DNA of 54,465 nt from an uncultured Clostridia bacterium (GTDB taxonomy: Bacteria > Bacillota > Clostridia > Oscillospirales > Oscillospiraceae). The position numbers and the translations under genes are program-made. Under the pieces are notes generated by a model. That model saw only the letters and a list, made by a program, of their open reading frames with translations. It had not been told where the DNA came from and made no database searches. The DNA is taken from the NCBI GenBank assembly GCA_946411835.1, contig CAMKFK010000005.1, positions 1-54,465 of the forward strand. Reading direction: 5' to 3'. Below are positions 44,977 through 53,159 of this stretch, piece after piece. How positions within the stretch are numbered: the first letter of the stretch is position 1; every line of letters begins with the position of its first letter.

Positions 44977-46938
44977 ATGTCTGACATAAAAATAAAGCCC
45001 GCTATGCCGTCGCCCAAGGCTCGGCAGACCGTCGCAGCGCCCAAAGAGGCGACGGACATTTTGAGGAAGGACTACGAAAAGGCGGGAGACCAGCGCCGAC
45101 CCAAGGGAGCGGAACCCGTGCATTATGCGACAGACAGCGTTGAAGAGTACGGCAGCAGAGAGGCGGCTCTGGGTGGAAAGGATGCTGTCCGTCTTGCGGT
45201 CGGCACTTATCGCCTCGCCCGAAAGGGCGTACAGAGAGTAAAAGAAACTAAGCCGAAAGAAGAACACGAACCCGCTGCGGAGCCTCCGCAGACAGCGTCC
45301 CGCCAGACCGCGCCGGAGCAGCCGAGTCAAGGCGAACGCACGGGGACAAGGCGCGGGAAAACCACAGCGAGGGCGACGTCGAATACGTCTCAACGCGGCA
45401 CGGTCGAGACGCCGCGTCTGGGTGGGAGCAGCACGGCGGAGAGCAGACAGGGCGAACAGTCTTACGTCAGGAAACGACACCTTCGGAAGGCAATCAACAA
45501 CGCATTGCGAAAGCGGAAGGACGCTCGTCGAGACGTTGACGCGGAGATATCCCGTTCCGACGCCGCGCCCCGCACGGCGCAGAACCTTCCGAAGAGCGGC
45601 GATGCGGCGGCAGAGCAAGCGCCCGCGCCGAAGGAACGAAGGTCGGTGGGACGGCGTCTGCTGGCGGGATCAGCGAAGACGGCGCGGCGGTCGGGGCGAA
45701 GGCTTGCAAGAAGGCTTTCGCAAAAAGCTCGCCGCCGAAGGCGGGAAGGCGAATCCGCTAACGCGGCAGCGGCGGATTCGTTTGCCGATACCGGCAAGCA
45801 AGCCGTCAAGGTTATTTCAAGGGTCGCAGTCAAGGGACTGCTTTCTGTTTTCGGCGTAGGCGGCAGCGTGATCCTGCTGATTTATATGCTGCTGGTCGCC
45901 GCCGTCGTCGCCTCACCCTTCGGCATCCTCTTTGCCAACGAAGCCACGCCGCCGGACGCCGTGCCGCTCTCGGCGGCAATCGCGCAGATCAACTACGACT
46001 TCAATGCTCGGCTGGAGGAGCTGCAAGACGCGGACACCTATGACAACATCACCGTGGAGGGCTCCACTGCGGATTGGATAGAGGTTTTGGCTGTGTTCGC
46101 CGCGAAGGTCGCCGGCAGCGACGGAGAAGACGCGGCTGACGTCGTTACGATGGACGCCGACCGCATTGAGCGGCTGAAGGCGGTGTTTTGGGACATGAAT
46201 GAGCTTGCGTCGGAGGTGGAGACCATTGAACACACGGACAGCGATCTCAGCGACGGCGACGACAGTTGGACGGAGCGAAACCTCACCATCACGCTGACGC
46301 CGAGGACGGCGGCGGATATGCCGTCCGTCTACGGCTTTTCCTCGCAGCAGACAGAGGCAATGACTGAGCTGCTCGCGGAGCGCGCCATGCTCACGGAGCT
46401 GGTGGGCAGCCTGACGGCGTACAACGTGGAGGCGTCGGAGGTTTTGCGGCGTCTGCCCTCTGATCTCTCGGCTGAGCGCCGCGCCGTGGTGGAGACCGCC
46501 TGTTCTCTTGTCGGCAAGGTGACGTACTTTTGGGGCGGGAAAAGCCTCGTGCTCGGCTGGGACAGCCGCTGGGGAACGCTGCAAAAGGTATGGGCGGACG
46601 GCAACAGCACCAGCGGAACCTACCGTCCCTATGGGCTGGATTGCAGCGGCTTCGTCGATTGGGTGTTTTACAATGCCACAGACGGCGCGTACTATCCCGG
46701 TCACGGAGGCGGTGCAACCATGCAGCACAGAGACTGCTCGCCGATCTTGTGGGCGGACGCCATGCCGGGCGATCTTGTGTTTTACCCCGGTGATTCCCAC
46801 GTCGGCATTGTCGGGGGACGCGACGAGGACGACGAACTGCTGATTATCCATTGCGCCAGCAGCACAAACGGCACGGTGGTAACGGGCGTCAGAGGGTTCA
46901 CATCTATCGGGAGACCGACGTTTTATGGTGGGCATTGA
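44977..46938 (+). CDS. NlpC/P60 wall hydrolase of the T4SS (CD1108-like)
   Basis: The 653-residue protein has a long, basic and disordered cytoplasmic N terminus (about 1-285). One membrane helix follows (about 286-318), then an extracellular region and a C-terminal NlpC/P60 domain with C555 in LDCSGFVDWV and the histidine of DSHVGIV near 608; IIHCAS completes the site. This arrangement matches the CD1108-type mobile-element protein that opens peptidoglycan for the mating channel. It starts 4 bases after virB4. Confidence 0.88.
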   Translation: MSDIKIKPAMPSPKARQTVAAPKEATDILRKDYEKAGDQRRPKGAEPVHYATDSVEEYGSREAALGGKDAVRLAVGTYRLARKGVQRVKETKPKEEHEPAAEPPQTASRQTAPEQPSQGERTGTRRGKTTARATSNTSQRGTVETPRLGGSSTAESRQGEQSYVRKRHLRKAINNALRKRKDARRDVDAEISRSDAAPRTAQNLPKSGDAAAEQAPAPKERRSVGRRLLAGSAKTARRSGRRLARRLSQKARRRRREGESANAAAADSFADTGKQAVKVISRVAVKGLLSVFGVGGSVILLIYMLLVAAVVASPFGILFANEATPPDAVPLSAAIAQINYDFNARLEELQDADTYDNITVEGSTADWIEVLAVFAAKVAGSDGEDAADVVTMDADRIERLKAVFWDMNELASEVETIEHTDSDLSDGDDSWTERNLTITLTPRTAADMPSVYGFSSQQTEAMTELLAERAMLTELVGSLTAYNVEASEVLRRLPSDLSAERRAVVETACSLVGKVTYFWGGKSLVLGWDSRWGTLQKVWADGNSTSGTYRPYGLDCSGFVDWVFYNATDGAYYPGHGGGATMQHRDCSPILWADAMPGDLVFYPGDSHVGIVGGRDEDDELLIIHCASSTNGTVVTGVRGFTSIGRPTFYGGH

Positions 46939-46971
46939 TAAAATGAATATAACAAGGAGGTTATACAAAAC

Positions 46972-48339
46972 ATGACGACTCCTTCCGTATTGCGGAAGAT
47001 GCTTTCCGGCGCTATGACGCTGTGCATTCTGATGGAAGCGCTGCTGCCCTCAGCTCATGCTGTGGAGGAGCAGCGCTTTTCTGCTGACCGCTCGCCGGGC
47101 GGCAGCTATACGGCTGCTTTGGAGGAGATGGCGACCAAGCGGCTGTCCGTCTATGGATTTCTGGACGACGCCGTTGAAACAGGCGCGCAGCCGACGCGCC
47201 TCGATGCCGCGTTGCTATTGTACCGCGCCTGCGGCGCAGAGCCGGAGCAGATGTGCCCCTTTACGGACGTGCCGGAGAAGTATGCCGATGCGGTCGCGTG
47301 GCTCTACGCCGCAGGCGTGACGCAGGGAATCGGCAATCAGATGTATGGAACGGGCGAAATCACGGATGAAGAATTCTTCACCATACTGTCCCGTCTCCTG
47401 CGCTGGGAAACGGATGATGTTGGTATTATCGAGTATGTGGCGCGGGAGCGTGGGCTTGCGCCGCTGATTGCCGACGATGGAGACTTCGTCACCTACAGCG
47501 AGATGCACCAAATCGTCTGCAACCTGTTGGATTATGCGTATCCCGAACGTTGTATCCCGAAGGACGGGAAAGAGCTTACACCCAAGACGATCATGCTCCG
47601 CACGGATTCTTACGAGGACGCCCTCGCGCAGTTGAGAAAAGCAATGACCTATCTGCACAGAGCCGTTGAGGTGTGTTTTTCGGACGTCTGCCCGCAAGAC
47701 GACATTGCGCTCTTTCGTGAAAACCTTGATTGGGACGGAGGCAAGAAAACTATGCCCCTTCTGGGACTGACCGACCCGCGAGGGAACTATCCCTTTGAGG
47801 TTCAGACCGTCGAGAACAGGCGCTACCGCATCATCATCGACAGCTACTCCCAAGCGTCTGAAGCGACCGCCAGCGTCACAAACTGGCTCGACGTCTATCA
47901 GGACGAGGAGTATGCCGAAGCCCTGCGGCGCTTTTACCTCAGCTGTCTGTTTCCCTTACGGAGCATGACGGAATATGGGCGCGTCATCCATTGCCATGAC
48001 CTGTTGTGCCGTCTTGCGTCCTACGACTATTCCGAGTACAGCAAAGCCGCAAAAGCAGCAACGGGAGCGAGACCTAATGCACACGATCTTGTAGGCTTCA
48101 TGGAAAACAATAAGGTCGTGTGCGACGGATACGCCAACGTGTATTCGTGGATGCTGATGGAGCTTGGCGTTGACAGCTACATCATCCACGGACTCGCGAG
48201 CGGCGGCAGCCATGCGTGGAACAAGGTCTGTATAAACGGTCGCTGGTACAACGTGGACGCCTGCTGGGATGATACGGGCAGTTTTCTTCGGCATTATTTT
48301 CTACGCCGACCTTCACGGCGGCGTTCCTCGCCGCGCTGA
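46972..48339 (+). CDS. Secreted transglutaminase-like protein with SLH-like repeat, 3' end rearranged
   Basis: The 455-residue exported protein has a signal peptide at 1-31 (ending AHA) and SLH-like repeats (CPFTDVPEKYADAVAWLYAA). A C-terminal transglutaminase-like core contains all three catalytic residues: C near 383 (VVCDGYANVYSWM), H near 413 (SHAWNKV) and D near 427 (YNVDACWDD). After FLRHYF at about 48296 the sequence turns into an Arg/Ser-rich tail, because the DNA from there is the remnant of a different gene read in the wrong frame. The native C terminus is therefore lost. AAGGAGG precedes the ATG. Confidence 0.75.
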   Translation: MTTPSVLRKMLSGAMTLCILMEALLPSAHAVEEQRFSADRSPGGSYTAALEEMATKRLSVYGFLDDAVETGAQPTRLDAALLLYRACGAEPEQMCPFTDVPEKYADAVAWLYAAGVTQGIGNQMYGTGEITDEEFFTILSRLLRWETDDVGIIEYVARERGLAPLIADDGDFVTYSEMHQIVCNLLDYAYPERCIPKDGKELTPKTIMLRTDSYEDALAQLRKAMTYLHRAVEVCFSDVCPQDDIALFRENLDWDGGKKTMPLLGLTDPRGNYPFEVQTVENRRYRIIIDSYSQASEATASVTNWLDVYQDEEYAEALRRFYLSCLFPLRSMTEYGRVIHCHDLLCRLASYDYSEYSKAAKAATGARPNAHDLVGFMENNKVVCDGYANVYSWMLMELGVDSYIIHGLASGGSHAWNKVCINGRWYNVDACWDDTGSFLRHYFLRRPSRRRSSPR

Positions 48340-48575
48340 GCCTTGCGCTGCGCCTCGCGGGTATATCTGATTGGCTGGCGCTTCTTGCAGGGCTTGGCAT
48401 CGGGATGCTGTCCCACCTCATATTGGACACGTTCAATCCCTCCGGCATTATGTGGCTCTGGCCACAGTCAAGAAAACGCTTTCACGTCGCGTCGATTCCG
48501 ACAGGCTCGATCTGTGAGCTGGGCGTAACGATTGCGCTGCTGGCGCTGGATGCGTGGATTGTATCAAGCCTATAA
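48297..48575 (+). pseudogene. C-terminal remnant of a YdjM-like membrane metal-dependent hydrolase
   Basis: Read in its own frame this segment encodes about 92 residues. Hydrophobic helices are followed by GIGMLSHLILDTFNPSGI and MWLWPQSRKRFHV, then GSICELGVTI and a last helix, ending at TAA 48573-48575. This is the C-terminal half of the YdjM/DUF457 family. The N-terminal half and start codon are missing; upstream is the transglutaminase gene. A deletion that joined two genes is the simplest explanation. Confidence 0.75.
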
Positions 48576-48588
48576 GGAGAAAAGCAAT

Positions 48589-48807
48589 ATGATTGAAAAT
48601 TATTTCGGCAACTACACCCCGGTCTGCGACTGTTGTGAGAAGCGTCTGCCGGGGGAGCTGAGTTTTCAGGAGGCTGTCAGAGCCATACGCGCCGCAGGAT
48701 GGGAAAGCCGCAAGGTAGGCGATGAGCGTGAGGACGTCTGCACGGACTGCCTGTTCGAGGAGAAGGGCTATGCGCGGGAGTTTGCGTATGCTGCGAATCG
48801 TCGTTGA
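48589..48807 (+). CDS. Small CxxC protein, 72 residues
   Basis: The protein has two cysteine pairs, CDCCEKRLPGE and CTDC, about 30 residues apart, so a zinc-binding fold is likely. ATG 48589 is chosen from AAGGAGAAAAGC upstream. It overlaps the next small gene by 20 bases. Function unknown. Confidence 0.6.
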   Translation: MIENYFGNYTPVCDCCEKRLPGELSFQEAVRAIRAAGWESRKVGDEREDVCTDCLFEEKGYAREFAYAANRR

Positions 48808-48943
48808 AGTCGGCGGCACGTCCGAGACCGCGCAGGGGCTGAAGGAGAAACTGGCGCTTGTTTTTGAGCGATACGGCGACGTCAAGATCGTCGAAATACA
48901 AGAGCTTGAGCCGGAGCAGTTGCGGCTTGACTTGACCGAGTGA
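48788..48943 (+). CDS. Very small hypothetical protein, 51 residues
   Basis: The sequence MLRIVVEVGGTSETAQGLKE has alternating beta and helix character and an acidic end (EIQELEPEQLRLDLTE). It overlaps the end of the preceding gene and is followed after 6 bases by the next one, fitting a compact operon. A GAAGGGCTATGCGCGGGAG stretch offers a weak ribosome binding site. Confidence 0.45.
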   Translation: MLRIVVEVGGTSETAQGLKEKLALVFERYGDVKIVEIQELEPEQLRLDLTE

Positions 48944-48949
48944 AGGAGC

Positions 48950-49327
48950 GTGTTATACTTGTACACAGTTGTTCTTGACGTGAAAGAAGGCATCCTGTCC
49001 CTGCCGTTTTACAAGGGGAATCAAGCTCGCGCGAGGCAGAACTGCGCGGAGCTGCTGGCGCTGTTGAAAGGCGAGCGTACCAATGGCAGAATGCCGGAGC
49101 GGGTCGAAGGCTCAGAGCCTCTCGGTTATCTGAACGAGCTGAGCGAGATGAAGCTCGCGCTGATGAGAAACGACTGGTGCGGCGCTTGCGACGCCTTGGT
49201 TGACCTCTTTCACTTTCGAGCGGCAGCCATAGACCCGGTTCGGAGTACATTGGTCAGGCTGCTGGAACGCCATCTGTCGGAGGACTACAAGGATGAAATG
49301 GCTCAATGTCCGAAAAAGCCTGTTTGA
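48950..49327 (+). CDS. Hypothetical protein, 125 residues
   Basis: The start is taken as GTG 48950 after GAAGGAG; a TTG at 48959 is possible. The helical protein (MLYLYTVVLDVKEGILSLPF) contains two cysteines (WCGACDALVDLF). No family is recognised. It overlaps the next gene by 35 bases. Confidence 0.5.
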   Translation: MLYLYTVVLDVKEGILSLPFYKGNQARARQNCAELLALLKGERTNGRMPERVEGSEPLGYLNELSEMKLALMRNDWCGACDALVDLFHFRAAAIDPVRSTLVRLLERHLSEDYKDEMAQCPKKPV

Positions 49328-49994
49328 GCGGCAGTATCGAAGAAAGCTGAAAAGCAACTATTTCATGTCGCAGGCGGCAGAGTACGAGGGAACGCTCTCG
49401 CGCATACAGCATTGGCTCCAGTACGCAGACGAAACGCTCGATGCGCGGGCAAGGCTGGAGCTGCTGGATTTTCTGATGGAAGCGATCCTGGAGGACATAC
49501 GCAGCAGCGCGGCGTGTGAATTGGTTTATGCGCCGCGCTACAAGACACGGGATTGGCGGGGCGTATTGGATTTTGGCTATCGGCTCGGTGCGAAATGCGG
49601 AGGTATGGAGCAGATCAGTTCAGAGGGTAAGACGGTTGTCTCCAGCCCATACGACTGGGAAAAGACCTTTTTAGCCCTGCGCTCCATCCTGACGCGCGGC
49701 TTTCACTCCGACCTCGGCGATTACAACGGCATCTACTATCCCGAACTTAACCTGATCTCTGTAACCAATGGAATGCACCATTCATGGGTGGCGTCGCAAA
49801 AGCGTCAGCACGGCGTTTACCGTGTTTCCGTCTATCGTCTCGCGGATATGTTCCCGCGCTTTTTTACAGACGGGGAATTTTGGTATGACCGCAGCAAGCC
49901 AAACGCAAGGTATCCCGTTTATGACGTTCGTATCGCGCTCCTTTACGAGCTGGCAAGGATGAAAAATGCCTCCCGCGAGGACGAATCGCGGTAA
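49293..49994 (+). CDS. Hypothetical protein, 233 residues (possibly DUF6710-like)
   Basis: The soluble protein has a basic helical N terminus (MKWLNVRKSLFERQYRRKLK), a middle ARLELLDFLMEAILEDIRSS, and a conserved-looking core ISVTNGMHHSWVASQKRQHG followed by RVSVYRLADMFPRFFTDGEFWYD. I loosely associate this pattern with the DUF6710 family, but cannot confirm it. The His and Asp residues could form an active site; no function is assigned. Confidence 0.5.
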   Translation: MKWLNVRKSLFERQYRRKLKSNYFMSQAAEYEGTLSRIQHWLQYADETLDARARLELLDFLMEAILEDIRSSAACELVYAPRYKTRDWRGVLDFGYRLGAKCGGMEQISSEGKTVVSSPYDWEKTFLALRSILTRGFHSDLGDYNGIYYPELNLISVTNGMHHSWVASQKRQHGVYRVSVYRLADMFPRFFTDGEFWYDRSKPNARYPVYDVRIALLYELARMKNASREDESR

Positions 49995-50140
49995 ACCCCA
50001 TTTTTCGCGCCTCTGCGCGACACTTTCGGAGGATGTGAAATTACCCTCGGCGCACGCTGAAAACGCTGTGACGAACCACATAGAGGGGGTGTTTTTTGAC
50101 GCATCATCTTTTTTGGACAAAACAGAACAAAATTACAACA

Positions 50141-50173
50141 GGCAGGCGGTCAAACGACCGTCTGCCATTTTTT
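50141..50173 (+). terminator. Rho-independent terminator before the HTH gene
   Basis: An 11-bp stem, GGCAGGCGGTC (50141-50151) with GACCGTCTGCC (50156-50166), has one G-U pair and an AAAC loop and is followed by ATTTTTT. It lies 17 bases before the next start codon. Confidence 0.8.
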
Positions 50174-50189
50174 GGAAAGGAAAATCAAA

Positions 50190-51026
50190 ATGAAAAAGCG
50201 TTCCTACTTCAAATGCCCGAACGCGCTGATCTGCGACGACCGTCTTTCCTACACGGCGCGGCGTGTCGGCTGCATTTTGTTCGCCTTCAGCAACGCCTTC
50301 GGCGCTTGCAGGAAAGGATATGCCGAGCTTGCGCGTCTTGCCAACGTTTCAGCCGCTACCGTCAAATCCTCGGTAAATGCGCTGGCAAGGCTCGGCTACC
50401 TTACCATCGCGCCCACAAAGCGCTATTGTGCCGAGATCGGCGGCGTGGGCTACGGACGGAATGAGTATGCCCTCAACCTTTCCGTGCTGAAAGAAGGCTA
50501 TACGCGCGTCAGACGGGACGCTTTAGGCTATGAGCTGACCGCCTCTGCCTTTGTCGTCTATCTGGCAATCCTGATGTATCAGGGCGGCAAGAATCGCGCG
50601 TGGCCAAGTATCGCCAAGCTGCAAAAGGCGACCGGCGCAGTATGCTCCACCATCTGCGCCGGTCTGAAGCTGCTCAGAAAGTTGCCCACCCTCTTAGTGC
50701 AGCGTTTCGTGAAGCCGAACGGGGCTTTTGCGTCGAACTCCTATCAACCGGCGACCGCTTTCATCGGCGCTCCCTTTACGGAGAGCGCGGGTGTCTCCGA
50801 TTCGGACGACCGTCTGCTTTCACGCCTATACTCTATCATAGACGCCTTGTTTTCGCAAGGCGTTCAGCTCTTTTTCGGTCATGTGGGGGTTCTCCGAAAT
50901 TTAGTAATTAAGGTTATGACTTACTTAACGATAGCTTCTACATTCCGAGAAAGAAGTAACCTAAACATGAGTAAAGATTTGCATAAACCGAATAACCGTC
51001 CGCGCGTGGCGGACACACCGCCTTGA
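50190..51026 (+). CDS. Helix-turn-helix protein (HTH_36/replication-initiator-like)
   Basis: The 278-residue protein has a winged-helix N-terminal domain (GYAELARLANVSAATVKSSV, then NALARLGYL). A second HTH-like block lies near residue 140 (WPSIAKLQKATGAVCSTICA). This double arrangement occurs in replication-initiator or DnaD-like proteins of Firmicutes elements. The C-terminal part, from about residue 190, is low in recognisable features. ATG 50190 follows GGAAAGGAAAA. A role in ICE replication or regulation is plausible only. Confidence 0.55.
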   Translation: MKKRSYFKCPNALICDDRLSYTARRVGCILFAFSNAFGACRKGYAELARLANVSAATVKSSVNALARLGYLTIAPTKRYCAEIGGVGYGRNEYALNLSVLKEGYTRVRRDALGYELTASAFVVYLAILMYQGGKNRAWPSIAKLQKATGAVCSTICAGLKLLRKLPTLLVQRFVKPNGAFASNSYQPATAFIGAPFTESAGVSDSDDRLLSRLYSIIDALFSQGVQLFFGHVGVLRNLVIKVMTYLTIASTFRERSNLNMSKDLHKPNNRPRVADTPP

Positions 51027-51128
51027 CGCTGACCGCGACAATGGCGTTTCTTTTTCGGCGCTGTCAGAACGTGATCCGCGCTGAGTTCTCGCCGGCTTCT
51101 GAAACGCTGTGTTGCCGGAAACAACAAA

Positions 51129-51163
51129 AGGAGCGGGAGTGCAAACGCGCAATCCCGCCTCCT
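51129..51163. terminator. Hairpin between convergent HTH and fic genes
   Basis: AGGAGCGGGA (51129-51138) pairs with TCCCGCCTCCT (51153-51163), with one bulged base. It lies between the HTH gene and the convergent fic gene and ends two bases before the fic stop. No good T tract follows on either strand. Confidence 0.45.
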
Positions 51164-51164
51164 G

Positions 51165-51854
51165 TCATCGCTCCGGCGATGAATGTGTTCTCTTTTGCGC
51201 ATCGTCGCGCTTGATCCTCTGTGGCTGGTTGAGCGTCTTCACGCAGCGGTGAAGACACGCTCGCAGCGGCGCGGGGTCGTTCGTGTCATAGTAATGCAGC
51301 AGCGCTTCATTGAAATCAACGGCGGTCGCTTTGCCGATGGTGAGGACGCCTGCGCCCTCGGCAATCAGGATTTTGCTTGCAACAATGGTCGAGGTGCGTT
51401 TGTTCCCGTCCCAAAAGAGCTGTGAACGGACTGCGTAACAGAAATAGTCCGTCGCGCGCTCCCACGGGTTGGACAGACCGGCGATGCGCTCGACCTCCGC
51501 CCTGACAGCATCCGGGTCAGGAATCGGCGGTACATAGTCCGTTCCGCTTACACAGACCGTGCCGGTTCTCAGCGTTCCCCATGCAAGGCTTTCGTTTCTC
51601 GACACCAGAGCGTTGATCTTGCAGGCGTAGTCGAGCGTCAGCGGTTCGTCGAGCGTATCGAGGCAGCAGCGCCAAGCGTCCCTCAGATTGAGCACGGTTT
51701 GAATATCGGAAATCGGCACATTATTGACGACAGCGCCGTCGAGAATCGCCTGTGTCTGCGGGAACGTTACGTTGACACCTTCGATATATGCTGTATTGAA
51801 CACCAGCTCCGTAAACAGTTTCTTTGCCAAAAAGACGCTCTCACGCCTTGTCAT
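51165..51854 (-). CDS. Fic-family protein with altered catalytic motif
   Basis: The 229-residue protein is the only clear minus-strand gene of the element. Residues 144-153 read SQLFWDGNKR, equivalent to the Fic motif HxFxDGN(G/K)R, but with Q145 where the catalytic histidine belongs. TAYIEG at residues 21-26 fits the (S/T)xxxE(G/N) inhibitory helix of class II Fic proteins. Active Fic enzymes transfer AMP to target proteins; without the histidine this one may be inactive or have another chemistry. GGAGGTG precedes its ATG. It is divergent from the transposase gene. Confidence 0.85.
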   Translation of the reverse strand: MTRRESVFLAKKLFTELVFNTAYIEGVNVTFPQTQAILDGAVVNNVPISDIQTVLNLRDAWRCCLDTLDEPLTLDYACKINALVSRNESLAWGTLRTGTVCVSGTDYVPPIPDPDAVRAEVERIAGLSNPWERATDYFCYAVRSQLFWDGNKRTSTIVASKILIAEGAGVLTIGKATAVDFNEALLHYYDTNDPAPLRACLHRCVKTLNQPQRIKRDDAQKRTHSSPER

Positions 51855-51900
51855 GGAACAACACCTCCGCGTGTAAGGTCAGTTCATATGTCCTGCGTCC

Positions 51901-51928
51901 ATTATAACACACGGAAGGCGAATTACAA
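51901..51928 (-). promoter_or_regulatory. Promoter for the fic gene
   Basis: On the minus strand, TTGTAA (51928-51923), a 16-base spacer and TATAAT (51906-51901), 47 bases before the fic start. Confidence 0.65.
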
Positions 51929-51981
51929 GGTTACGACGCAATCCGTCCGAAGAAAAAGCGCCGACGCGCCTTTCCCAAAAT

Positions 51982-52011
51982 TTGACAAACCATCCAATTG
52001 TGTCCTAGAAT
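51982..52011 (+). promoter_or_regulatory. Promoter for the IS30-family transposase
   Basis: TTGACA (51982-51987), an 18-base spacer and TAGAAT (52006-52011). An ATTGTGTC sequence overlaps the spacer directly before the -10. Two GACACAAT copies, its inverse, follow the start point, so the promoter is flanked by an operator-like motif. Confidence 0.72.
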
Positions 52012-52021
52012 GACAGCACAT

Positions 52022-52041
52022 TGCGACACAATGCGACACAA
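52022..52041 (+). repeat. Tandem TGCGACACAA repeat before the transposase gene
   Basis: Two exact 10-base units sit between the promoter and the ribosome binding site. They contain GACACAAT (52025-52032 and 52035-52042), the inverse of ATTGTGTC at 51997-52004. Spacing of one helical turn suggests binding of a protein to one face of the DNA. Confidence 0.6.
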
Positions 52042-52067
52042 TGCAAGGCGAAGAAGGAGTGCTTGTT

Positions 52068-53159
52068 ATGAAGGAAAAGGTCAGAGCGCGTCGGCACTAT
52101 CGTCATTTAACGCTGACGGATCGGCTTAATATAGAGAAGTGGCTGAAGGAGAAAAAAAGCAATCCAGAGATGGCGCGGCTGTTGGGCGTCAGTCGGCAGA
52201 CCGTGTGGCGTGAGATCAAGCGCGGTCGGTATGAACGGTTGGACGGCGAAACATGGGAGCTAATCGAGGCGTACAGCCCCGATATTGCACACGAGAAGTA
52301 CCGCGAACACATGGCGGCAAAGGGACCGCAGCTCAAGATCGGCGATGACTATGAGTACGCGAGCTGGATTGAGAAAACCATCATCGAGAACGATTGTAGT
52401 CCGGCTGCGCTGATCGGATACGCGCGTCAGCAAGGAAAGACCTTCGATAACTGGGTCTCGAAAAACACGATCTACAGCTATATCCGAAAAGGGGTCTTCC
52501 TGCATTTGAGCATGACAGATCTGCCTCGGCGCGGCATCCGCAAGACAAAGCACCAGCATTTGCAGAAAGACAAGATCAGCCGCGCACCGGCTGGCGAGAG
52601 CATTGAAAGACGTCCCGATGAGGTGGCGGAGCGCGAGACGTTCGGTCACTGGGAGGGCGATACCGTCTACAGCGCGAAGAACAAGGGCAAAGCCGCTCTT
52701 TTCACGCTGACCGAAAGGAAGACGCGCAAGGAGATCATCATCAAGGTCAAGAATCGCAGAGCTGCCACGATCTCGCGGGCGCTTGACCGGCTGGAGAAGA
52801 AGGTCGGCGTCAAAACCTTCCGCGCCGTCTTCAAGTCGATTACAGTTGACAATGGCACCGAGTTTTCCGACACCGAGGGTATGGAAGGCTCGTACATCAA
52901 CAAGAAGAGCAAGCGCACGAAGCTGTACTACTGCCATCCGTATTCATCCTTCGAGCGCGGGACGAACGAGAACCAGAACGGCATGGCGCGGCGCAAGCAT
53001 CCGAAGGGCACGGATTTTGCCAAGGTGACTGCAAAGCAGATTGCGGAAACGGAAGACTGGATGAACAACTATCCTCGGAGGATCTTCGGCTATCGGTCGA
53101 GCAACGAGGTTTTCGCAGACTGCCTCGCGGAGCTGGGGATTGCACAGATCGCCCTGTAA
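52068..53159 (+). CDS. IS30-family DDE transposase, likely ICE recombinase
   Basis: The 363-residue protein has an N-terminal HTH (LLGVSRQTVWREIKRGRY, about residues 40-57). The rve-type catalytic core has D198 in HWEGDTVY, D261 in ITVDNGTEF and E296 in SFERGTNENQN, matching the D-D-E spacing of IS30. The family ending FGYRSSNEVFADCL is present. ATG 52068 is preceded by AAGAAGGAG. It is full length and lies at the right end of the element, which encodes no other recombinase. In S. aureus ICE6013 an IS30-like transposase performs excision, so the same role is inferred here. It could instead be a passenger IS. Confidence 0.92.
   Translation: MKEKVRARRHYRHLTLTDRLNIEKWLKEKKSNPEMARLLGVSRQTVWREIKRGRYERLDGETWELIEAYSPDIAHEKYREHMAAKGPQLKIGDDYEYASWIEKTIIENDCSPAALIGYARQQGKTFDNWVSKNTIYSYIRKGVFLHLSMTDLPRRGIRKTKHQHLQKDKISRAPAGESIERRPDEVAERETFGHWEGDTVYSAKNKGKAALFTLTERKTRKEIIIKVKNRRAATISRALDRLEKKVGVKTFRAVFKSITVDNGTEFSDTEGMEGSYINKKSKRTKLYYCHPYSSFERGTNENQNGMARRKHPKGTDFAKVTAKQIAETEDWMNNYPRRIFGYRSSNEVFADCLAELGIAQIAL

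Noticed and set aside
52022-52041. Short tandem repeats as a CRISPR array
   Set aside because: Only two 10-base units without spacers; no repeat-spacer pattern and no cas genes anywhere in the window.
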